Source: Akkermansia muciniphila
GTDB taxonomy: Bacteria > Verrucomicrobiota > Verrucomicrobiia > Verrucomicrobiales > V1-33
Assembly (NCBI GenBank): GCA_943331195.2
Contig: CALQKQ020000144.1
Coordinates: forward strand, 1 to 8,193
Length of the DNA: 8,193 bases
Direction of reading: 5' to 3'
Part shown: one piece after another, positions 1 through 5,779 of the stretch
Position numbering within the stretch: position 1 is the stretch's first letter
Layout of the letters: each line of letters opens with the position of its first letter
Position numbers and translations under genes: made by a program
The notes under the pieces: generated by a model
The model's input: only the letters and a program-made list of their open reading frames with translations
The model's database searches: none
What the model was told of the DNA's origin: nothing

Positions 1-122
1 AAAAAACTCCCTGCGACGCATTCCCTCCTTGCCAACCACCCCTCCATCCACCAAAAAACCCCATCCGAAGTGGTGCACTTTGAAGTGATCACAGGTGGTG
101 CATTTTGAAGTGATCGGTGACA
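1..122 (+). mobile_element. terminus of an IS21-family insertion sequence (rest lies off the left edge)
   Basis: The segment ends in ...GATCGGTGACA at 122, so the inverted view starts TGTCACCGATCACTTC. That TGT start, followed by tandem near-identical terminal repeats, is the layout of IS21-family ends. The transposase (istA) and helper ATPase (istB) genes would lie to the left, outside the window. One open frame from position 1 ends at the TGA at 86-88 inside the first repeat and could be the basic, proline-rich tail of IstB, but it is too short to identify. The exact boundary at 122 is inferred from the terminal bases, because the target-site duplication cannot be checked without the other end. 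Confidence 0.6.
70..115. repeat. two direct terminal repeats of the IS21-type end
   Basis: Two 21-bp copies lie at 70-90 and 95-115, with a period of 25 bp. Both read GTGGTGCA-Y-TTTGAAGTGATC, and the only difference is C at 78 against T at 103. Such multiple terminal repeats are the expected binding sites for the IS21-family transposase IstA. Confidence 0.85.
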
Positions 123-230
123 TTAGGCCTTGGTACCCAGCGGCACGATAAGATATATTATTGTGTAATCCGGTTCCCCCGTGGAATATCCCTCCGGAGG
201 CGGTTTTCCGCGATGGACCACCTTTTCTTC

Positions 231-332
231 CCAGTGAACCCCACGATCCTGGAGCGCCTCTCTTCTGCTGCCCGCGACCGGCAGCCCGCTGCGTTCAAAC
301 TCGCGCAGCAACACCACGCGCCGATCCTTACC
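231..332 (-). pseudogene. possible decayed IS66-type accessory protein (Orf1/TnpA-like) relic
   Basis: Read on the minus strand, this part of a short open frame (383 to 123, GTG start) contains DRRVVLLREFERSGLPVAG and then ALQDRGVHW. It resembles the N-terminal helix-turn-helix of IS66-type Orf1 proteins. The intact example at the right edge of this window has ERRAEVVAEFQRSGLSGYR followed by a GW about the same distance on. The match lacks about two residues in the recognition region and has no believable remainder, so it would be a relic. The rest of 123-404 shows no convincing gene. The resemblance is short and may be chance. Confidence 0.25.
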
Positions 333-404
333 TGCTGAAATGCTTCGCATCCCCCAACCTGACAGACCAACAATCCGCCGCACGACTTTTCAGACGGGCA
401 AGGA

Positions 405-1001
405 TCAACCGCTTACCATCAACTGCCTGATTTGCGGGTTTAACGTAGCATCGTTATACATTTTAAACTGGTGATAAATTTTGAAATACTGCCTGCCTGC
501 AAGCAGCTCTGCCGACAACTGCATGAGGCATTCTGTTAAGTTTGCCCTCTGCTGCCGGAGGCAAGACAGCTTTCGTCCGCAGGTGTGGCGGTGGACTTCT
601 GCGGCCGTAGTGCGGTTCGCTTCCTCCTCCATGTGATACTCCTTCAGGGCCATGATCGAGAGCCGGTCTAGAATCATACCGGGAGTTTCGGAGTGCATCA
701 GAGCTTTCTCTTCAGGAGCATGAAGCGTTTCAAGAATGGCCGCGTCCATCTGCTCAATGAAGTCGTTCCGTTCCTGGTTGTGGCGGTCGATGGCCCGCTT
801 CGCGCGACGTACAGCCTCGGCACCCAGATCGTCCCTGCGTGCTAGGTCCTCCACATGCCACAGCAGGAAATTTCGCAGATGGTTTTCCTTTACCAATTGT
901 GCGAAACCATGAGTAACAAGGGAGGGTGCGGGCTCGGCCACGTGCCATGCCGCAGTCCACGCCCGCTGGCATTCAATGAATCCACGAAGAGTCTGGAGCA
1001 T
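405..1001 (-). CDS. DUF4254 domain-containing protein
   Basis: The predicted protein is 198 residues and probably cytoplasmic, with no signal peptide or membrane segment. It carries the blocks I associate with DUF4254: LLWHVEDLARR (about 46-56), AIDRHNQERNDFIEQMD (70-86), HSETPGMILDRLSIMALK (103-120), and a C-terminal RQYFKIYHQFKMYNDATLNP (170-189). The biochemical role of the family is unknown, though members are often met near glycosyltransferase family 9 genes. The frame is open up to an ATG at 1148, but that start would overlap the upstream GTPase gene by 92 bp and add about 49 residues without family resemblance. The ATG at 1001 gives the usual length and leaves a 55-bp gap after the GTPase stop. 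No clear Shine-Dalgarno precedes it. It is probably cotranscribed with the GTPase gene. Family assignment is firm; the start is less so. Confidence 0.85.
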   Translation of the reverse strand: MLQTLRGFIECQRAWTAAWHVAEPAPSLVTHGFAQLVKENHLRNFLLWHVEDLARRDDLGAEAVRRAKRAIDRHNQERNDFIEQMDAAILETLHAPEEKALMHSETPGMILDRLSIMALKEYHMEEEANRTTAAEVHRHTCGRKLSCLRQQRANLTECLMQLSAELLAGRQYFKIYHQFKMYNDATLNPQIRQLMVSG

Positions 1002-1056
1002 GGGGGCGGAGTTAAATTGAACAAGCTTCAATTGAGTGGAGAACGGTGGCCCATTT

Positions 1057-2229
1057 TCACATGACCGCCAATCGATGTTTGGGGGTCGGCTGAGCAGGCC
1101 GGAAAGTTTCTTCCGTAAGTCGCTTGGACATCCGACCAGCCGGATCATTCTTCAGCGCTTCCTGCACGGAGATCGCTAGTAATTCGGGGGCTCCTTCGGC
1201 ACGTAGATTTACTGTGAGGACGCCGCTCCGGAGCGGGGCGGGCAGGGACCGGCGAAGTTCCGGCTCCCCTGCCGTTTTCACTAAGCTTACCGCAGCCATT
1301 GCTTCTCCCTCGTCAGGAACAAGCGACATTTTGAAGTGCGCTATTTCCGTTCCCGTAACCCGGAGTATGGTCTGGACTCGCTTCGCCAAATCGAGCAGCC
1401 ACTCGTTCCCGTCAAAAATGGGGGATCCAGTGTTCTCACACGCCTTTCTCGCCCGACCACGTTGTCTTTCATTCATCATTCTCACTTCATATCGGGCATT
1501 ATACCATCCCAGCATTGCTTCGCCCCTCCCATAGCGTTCATAGTCCACTTCCATCACACTGCGCGTCGTGCCTTCCCTCGTCGTCAAAGCGTCAAAAAGC
1601 GGTTGCAGACCGCTCCCGTCCCTGCTTGCCACGGCCATGATTTCTGCCTCAGGGTATTCCCGGGTGAGCGCTTCACGGAGACGCGCCAGTCGGTCCGAGG
1701 TGATCACGTCAGTCTTGTTTATCACAATAATCTCCGCCTCTTCCAGTTGTTTGCGGTAGATGTAGTTCACGTCCGGGGAAAACAGCGGCTCCGCCTCCAC
1801 GCCCAGCGTCTGCATGGCCCGATAGGGATCGACAAGCACTGCGTAAGGAGCCATCTGGAAACCCGTCTGGTAAATTTTCCGGAGCGGCAAGGTCACAGTC
1901 GCCACCAAGTCCATGCAGCTCCCCACAGGTTCAGCTAGAAAAATCTCTGGCTGGCTCACTGCGGTCATTCTGCCCAGTGCCTCCACTAGCTTCTCGATCC
2001 GGCAGCAAAAACAGCCACCCGCGATCTCCGAGACAGGCAGGTTCAGCTCCTCCAACAGCGCCGTATCCACAAGCCCGGCTGCTTGGTCGTTGGTTATGAT
2101 CCCCACCCGCTTACCAGCCTGCTGGAGTTTCATGGCGAGACATAGCAGCGTGGTGGTCTTGCCAGCACCAAGGAAACCTCCCACCATAATGAACCGTGGG
2201 GGGGCAGTAGTTTTTTCGAGTCTTCGCAT
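1057..2229 (-). CDS. G3E (CobW/UreG-like) family GTP-binding protein
   Basis: This is a 390-residue P-loop GTPase of the G3E class, whose members act as metallochaperones or metal-insertion GTPases in the cytoplasm. Visible motifs are Walker A GGFLGAGKTTT (17-27), the metal-binding CxCC motif in GGCFCC (C73, C75, C76), a switch-like LAEPVGS (98-104) and the base-recognition motif NKTD (171-174). Beyond about residue 225 it lacks a recognisable histidine-rich CobW C-terminal domain and instead has its own alpha/beta-looking tail, so it is a divergent branch and the metal is not predictable. The ATG at 2229 is the outermost start. The ATG at codon 15, just before the P-loop, would also be possible, and neither has a clear Shine-Dalgarno. 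It is the first gene of a minus-strand pair with the DUF4254 gene and is divergent from the small exported protein at 2316. Confidence 0.9.
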   Translation of the reverse strand: MRRLEKTTAPPRFIMVGGFLGAGKTTTLLCLAMKLQQAGKRVGIITNDQAAGLVDTALLEELNLPVSEIAGGCFCCRIEKLVEALGRMTAVSQPEIFLAEPVGSCMDLVATVTLPLRKIYQTGFQMAPYAVLVDPYRAMQTLGVEAEPLFSPDVNYIYRKQLEEAEIIVINKTDVITSDRLARLREALTREYPEAEIMAVASRDGSGLQPLFDALTTREGTTRSVMEVDYERYGRGEAMLGWYNARYEVRMMNERQRGRARKACENTGSPIFDGNEWLLDLAKRVQTILRVTGTEIAHFKMSLVPDEGEAMAAVSLVKTAGEPELRRSLPAPLRSGVLTVNLRAEGAPELLAISVQEALKNDPAGRMSKRLTEETFRPAQPTPKHRLAVM

Positions 2230-2237
2230 TTTTTTAG

Positions 2238-2266
2238 TTTACAGATTGCCGGCAGCGTGTAAATAT
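2238..2266 (+). promoter_or_regulatory. candidate sigma70-type promoter in the divergent intergenic region
   Basis: TTTACA at 2238-2243 matches five of six bases of the -35 consensus. It is followed after 16-17 bp by an AT-rich block TAAATAT (2260-2266) that matches the -10 box poorly. It lies about 50 bp before the ATG at 2316. This is a visual match only and the -10 is weak. The region must also contain a minus-strand promoter for the GTPase, but none stands out. Confidence 0.25.
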
Positions 2267-2315
2267 GAAAATGTTCATTTCAGGCAATTTACCAACTAGC
2301 TAAAAACCTATCCTT

Positions 2316-2654
2316 ATGAATACTCGACGCTCATTTGTTAAGACAAGCGCCGGAGGCCTACTCGCCTTTGGTGCCGGTATCGCGCTCGTGAATGCTTGGG
2401 GTGGTAATAGAATTCGTTTTAGCTCATGTAGTTCGTCAGGTGACTGCTTTGTACCGGCGAGTGGAATGGCTGGCTATACTTGGTACGATGCCACTGGCGG
2501 TAGCCATACTACAGCGGCACTTGGGCCTGATGCCAACAACGATTGGTGCAAGGCCAATTGTACTGCGGATAATCCCATGTCGGGTGCGCCGGTTCAACAA
2601 GCTGGATGGGCCAAATGCGATGGTTTCGGTGTTATGACTTGGTGCCAAGGCTGA
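2316..2654 (+). CDS. small twin-arginine-exported protein with six cysteines, unknown function
   Basis: The predicted product is 112 residues. The N-terminus has TRRSFVK (3-9), a good twin-arginine motif, then a hydrophobic stretch (about 12-25) and a likely signal peptidase site after VNA at residue 27. The mature part of about 85 residues is rich in Gly, Ala, Ser and Trp, and has cysteines at 38, 44, 78, 82, 101 and 110. That even number would fit three disulfides or a bound cofactor in the periplasm. I recognise no family. The ATG at 2316 is chosen because it places the signal at the very N-terminus; no clear Shine-Dalgarno is visible. The next gene starts 102 bp downstream on the same strand. 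The gene is likely real, given the well-formed export signal and clean length, but its role is unknown. Confidence 0.7.
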   Translation: MNTRRSFVKTSAGGLLAFGAGIALVNAWGGNRIRFSSCSSSGDCFVPASGMAGYTWYDATGGSHTTAALGPDANNDWCKANCTADNPMSGAPVQQAGWAKCDGFGVMTWCQG

Positions 2655-2756
2655 AAATCGCCAAAATCCTGCTCGCTCGTAAAACACCAGCCTCGTATTA
2701 AAATTTAATTACGACATCGATTTTCTCCTTGGCGGCCCATTAATGCTACCCCCAAT

Positions 2757-4025
2757 ATGTTCAGCATCTACCAAGATGGCGGCCGCTTCGCATGTGGTTC
2801 AGTGCTTGGTATGCTTGCCTGTCTGCTAGTCGTGCAGTGGTCCGACCATCACCCCCTAGAGCCCCCCCCTTTACAAGAAATCCAACCTGTAAAATTAACT
2901 GCTTCATCAACCAACTTCGAAACGGGGAGAAATCAAGATAATGATGATGATTTTTCAAGCAAAAGTTTCAGAGGCTTGGTCGAATTAATCCGCTCATGTT
3001 CCGCTGAAGAACGCAAGAATAAGTTGCGCGGAATGCTGGCTCAAGAAAAAACAAAAGGAACTTCTCCTCGAATATGGTGCGAGCTTCTCGCCGCTGGACT
3101 CTTGGATTGTCTGGATGAACCTGATTACGCGGCAGGCGTTAGGTTTGCTTGCCGCGAACGACCAGTGCAATTCTACGAAATATTGACCGCCTCCGATAAT
3201 CAACGCCTCCTCAAAACGGCGCTAGTTGATATGGTTTTGCCACCGCAGCCAAACTTAGCATGGATTGCTCTGTCTTGCTACGCTACTGCGATTGCTAAAA
3301 CGGATGTAAATGCTCAGCAAGATCACTACCGACGCCTCCGACGGATTGCCAAATCTGTTCCTAAAGATAAATTAGATTCCGCGTTCTCGCAGCTCGCAGT
3401 TCGCGATAGCAAAATGATGGATATACTACGCCCGCCATCACTTGAATCCGTTTCTATTGCAAAGGAAGACGCGGATGTGCAACTTGGGGCGGTCCTACGG
3501 GAAGAACAGATACGACTTTCGGCCGAATCTGGCCGTATGTCTATTGCTGCGGCTAGTACATATTTGACTAATGCCGAAGAAATTAATGAGTTTGCGAAGG
3601 CTCGCTTAGCAAAGAGTGCTCGTAACGCAAAAAACTCCCAACAATTAATGTCAGACATCAACGAGTGGGCGTTAATTGCCAAGCCAGCGGATCTACGTTC
3701 GTCAGTTCTTACCGCCGCTGAATCAGTCATCAATGCAGAGGGGGGGCCCACAGAGTTTTTGCTTGCATCCACCTCGCTCGCAGATTACGTTAGAAACGTT
3801 TTTGAATCTACTTTGATTGCTGGAATTGCTCGTCGTGATGTGTACTTGGCTTCATTACTGTTATCCCGAATACAGAATCCGTCGTCAGAGTCGATTACCG
3901 CACTGATCGAGCAGATTAGAGACGATCCAGAAGCCGCTTATGCCTGGGGTCAAAAATTGCCAGATGGATCAGAACGCGATAAAGTGCTAAATGATTTAGA
4001 AGCGCAACTAGATTTTGAAAAGTAA
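2757..4025 (+). CDS. membrane-anchored helical-repeat protein, unknown function
   Basis: The product is 422 residues. A hydrophobic segment at about 11-27 with no charged residue suggests an uncleaved N-terminal anchor or signal. It is followed by a proline-rich stretch (PLEPPPLQ, about 33-40) and an Asn/Asp-rich linker near 58-67, so the bulk probably lies outside the cytoplasm. The remainder is almost entirely predicted helix, with Ala/Leu spacing like a helical repeat. The C-terminal DPEAAYAWGQKLPDGSERD (about 389-407) matches a repeat signature I associate with large hypothetical proteins of Verrucomicrobia. No catalytic motif is visible. The next gene starts 16 bp after the stop and has the same architecture, so the two probably form an operon and may be distant paralogues. 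Codon use is more AT-rich than in the GTPase gene. Function is unknown. Confidence 0.8.
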   Translation: MFSIYQDGGRFACGSVLGMLACLLVVQWSDHHPLEPPPLQEIQPVKLTASSTNFETGRNQDNDDDFSSKSFRGLVELIRSCSAEERKNKLRGMLAQEKTKGTSPRIWCELLAAGLLDCLDEPDYAAGVRFACRERPVQFYEILTASDNQRLLKTALVDMVLPPQPNLAWIALSCYATAIAKTDVNAQQDHYRRLRRIAKSVPKDKLDSAFSQLAVRDSKMMDILRPPSLESVSIAKEDADVQLGAVLREEQIRLSAESGRMSIAAASTYLTNAEEINEFAKARLAKSARNAKNSQQLMSDINEWALIAKPADLRSSVLTAAESVINAEGGPTEFLLASTSLADYVRNVFESTLIAGIARRDVYLASLLLSRIQNPSSESITALIEQIRDDPEAAYAWGQKLPDGSERDKVLNDLEAQLDFEK

Positions 4026-4041
4026 TTACACTTGAGTAAAA

Positions 4042-5259
4042 ATGAAAGCTAGTGCAAGATATACTATATACTGGCTCACTGGCGGGTTGTTTGGATTTGC
4101 AGTCACAGCGTATAATCTCCAAAGTTTTAATACCAGCCATTTGAAGATGGCTATCTCTCCTAATCGTACCTCTGAGGCCGTAAGGCCCGATTATATAACA
4201 GAAGACTTCCCAAGGAACTTAAGCGCCGAAACCATCTCCTCGATTCAATTGCGGATTTCTAAGATATGTGATAGATCAGCGGTGGATATTGCGCGCATTC
4301 TTGATCTCTCACCCACAACGGCTGAGTTGGAGACCGCTTGGGTTGAGTTACTGAAGCTAGTTTCCGCAAATGATTACCATCGGGCGATCGCTTTACTGGA
4401 TTTGTACCCTTGTGACAAAGGAAGGCCGGCGTTCGCTGCAGCGTGCGCTTCAATAATTGCAGCTGGTGGGCCTGCCGGCTTTGCTAAGCTTGCCGATGCG
4501 CTAGAAGATCCCAGCTTGGCATTCGCGGGCCTTTATTCATATTCACCAAACATCGTACTTCCGTTTTTTAAAACACTGCTTGAAAACGGGAAAGCTTTTA
4601 CAACCAACGATTTTGCCCTATATTCCCAGATTTTGGCGAAAAATCCATCAGATCGCGAGGATGGACTGAGGTATTTACTAAATCGCATAGATCTCACAAC
4701 TGCCTCTTTGGAAACGCTTGGTTCAATCGGTGACTCTGTGGACCAGACCGACCTTGATATAATTTTGGCACGAATTAGCGACCCTGTTTTGCGGTCTAAA
4801 TTACAGGGAGCATCTGACCGTAACCGAATAATAGCGTCGGCGCTGGATCCTGCCGCCACCCCCTACTCCGCAATCGAGGAATTGAGTTTACTACCAGGAA
4901 AATATGAGTACGACGACACCTTAACCGAACTGGTTAGTAGGCGCGCTTTGGTTCACGGTACTGAAAAAGCACTACTGTGGGCGGCAGGAATTGAACACGT
5001 TGAACAGAGAGGCCTTGCCGTGGGGGAGTTATTTAAAGGATCTGGTGCACAAAGCCGCTGGTCTCCTTTACTTACAGTGTTTTCCTCATCCAAACTAATG
5101 GAAAATCAAATCTTGCTTGACATAGCGGAACACAAAGCAATGTCTGGAACAGACCATTCCCTGGATGCACAGATTGTCGCTCAGATTGAAACCGTGGTTG
5201 CGCGAAGTACTAAAGCAGCCGTGATCTGGAACAAATTGCGACCAAGTGTGAGCCCATGA
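4042..5259 (+). CDS. second membrane-anchored helical-repeat protein, unknown function
   Basis: The product is 405 residues, with an N-terminal hydrophobic anchor at about 9-24 after a short basic start (MKASAR), so it is probably exported or anchored with its body outside the cytoplasm. The rest is alpha-helical, Ala/Leu/Ser-rich and without recognisable enzymatic motifs. The block ALLWAAGIEHVEQRGLAV (about 310-327) resembles the A..W......R..A repeat unit seen at the end of the preceding protein. This supports a shared fold and possible paralogy, although overall identity looks low by eye. It begins 16 bp after the previous stop, preceded by the weak ribosome-site candidate TTGAG, so translational coupling is plausible. 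It ends at TGA with TAA one codon on (CCATGATAA). Function is unknown. Confidence 0.8.
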   Translation: MKASARYTIYWLTGGLFGFAVTAYNLQSFNTSHLKMAISPNRTSEAVRPDYITEDFPRNLSAETISSIQLRISKICDRSAVDIARILDLSPTTAELETAWVELLKLVSANDYHRAIALLDLYPCDKGRPAFAAACASIIAAGGPAGFAKLADALEDPSLAFAGLYSYSPNIVLPFFKTLLENGKAFTTNDFALYSQILAKNPSDREDGLRYLLNRIDLTTASLETLGSIGDSVDQTDLDIILARISDPVLRSKLQGASDRNRIIASALDPAATPYSAIEELSLLPGKYEYDDTLTELVSRRALVHGTEKALLWAAGIEHVEQRGLAVGELFKGSGAQSRWSPLLTVFSSSKLMENQILLDIAEHKAMSGTDHSLDAQIVAQIETVVARSTKAAVIWNKLRPSVSP

Positions 5260-5356
5260 TAAGTGCAGTTGCCAAACGAATCAAACGGTCTTGAATCCAA
5301 GATGTCCCAGACTTCAGACTGACAACATGTTCTGAGGCAAATGCAAATCAAATTTA

Positions 5357-5734
5357 ATGAAAAAAAGCGGCAGAGGAATAATTATTTCGGGCGGAGGTTA
5401 CCGCTATATGACGAATGCTTGGCTTGCGCTCAGGCTACTTCGAATGCACGGGTGTAACCTGCCTGCGGAACTTTGGGTCACTACAGAAGAAGTGTTTCCT
5501 GAGATGCATCATTGGTTAAATAAAGTGCAGTGCAAGGTGCGAGTTTGCGAAATTCGAGGGCAAAACCAATTATTGCCGAAGGGAACAAGATGGCAATGGA
5601 TCATAAAACCTTGGGCACTTAAGGAATCACAATTCAGGGAGATTCTATTGTTAGATGCCGACAATTTTCCAGTAAAAAATCCTGAGTATTTGTTTGGAAA
5701 CCCTGCTTTCGTGCAAACTGGAGCTGTGTTCTGA
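5357..5734 (+). CDS. MNN1-like mannosyltransferase, N-terminal fragment ending at an in-frame TGA
   Basis: This 125-residue fragment has the start of a GT-A glycosyltransferase fold similar to the fungal alpha-mannosyltransferase (MNN1-like) family: GRGIIISGGGYRY (5-17), GCNLPAELW (32-40), IKPWALKES (83-91) and the nucleotide-sugar-binding DxD in LLLDADNFPV (98-107; D100, D102). It stops directly after TGAVF, where the family normally continues with W-P-D or W-x-D. The bases after the TGA read CCA GAC, giving P-D, and the same frame stays open to 7714. So this is the front of a single gene cut by TGG to TGA rather than a complete protein. A GAGG at 5334-5337 lies 19 bp from this ATG. It lies only 3 bp from an out-of-frame ATG at 5341, so initiation may be weak. 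Confidence 0.7.
   Translation: MKKSGRGIIISGGGYRYMTNAWLALRLLRMHGCNLPAELWVTTEEVFPEMHHWLNKVQCKVRVCEIRGQNQLLPKGTRWQWIIKPWALKESQFREILLLDADNFPVKNPEYLFGNPAFVQTGAVF
5732..5734 (+). other. in-frame TGA interrupting the fused glycosyltransferase gene
   Basis: The codon after TGAVF (residues 121-125) is TGA where tryptophan (TGG) is expected. The two flanking frames, 5357-5731 and 5735-7714, are in the same phase, with no frameshift needed. TGA is used as a normal stop by at least four other genes in the window (ending at 405, 1057, 2654 and 5259), so a recoded genetic code is unlikely. The base after TGA is C, a context known to be comparatively leaky. A point mutation or a sequencing error is the simplest reading. 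Confidence 0.85.
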
Positions 5735-5779
5735 CCAGACGTTCGAGCGACGGCTAAGGAGAATCCCATTTGGCAGGAG

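Noticed and set aside
117..430. Short plus-strand open frames left of the DUF4254 gene
   Set aside because: They are composition-driven, lack a start context and overlap the better (still weak) minus-strand relic.
1002..1148. Extension of the DUF4254 gene to the ATG at 1148
   Set aside because: It would overlap the GTPase gene by 92 bp and add residues without similarity to the family; the ATG at 1001 gives the usual length.
1124..1938. Plus-strand open frames opposite the GTPase gene
   Set aside because: They are antisense shadows of a gene with unmistakable GTPase motifs and show no family resemblance.
2662..2735. CGCCAA ... TTGGCG inverted repeat after the small exported protein
   Set aside because: The arms are only six bases long and about 60 bp apart with no T-run, so this is not convincing as a terminator.
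5341..5456. Small out-of-frame reading frame from the ATG at 5341
   Set aside because: It has the better-placed GAGG, but it overlaps the glycosyltransferase start and its product resembles nothing.
5732..5734. TGA read as selenocysteine or as tryptophan under a variant genetic code
   Set aside because: Other genes in the window end at TGA at sensible lengths, the family has tryptophan rather than cysteine here, and no clear selenocysteine hairpin follows.
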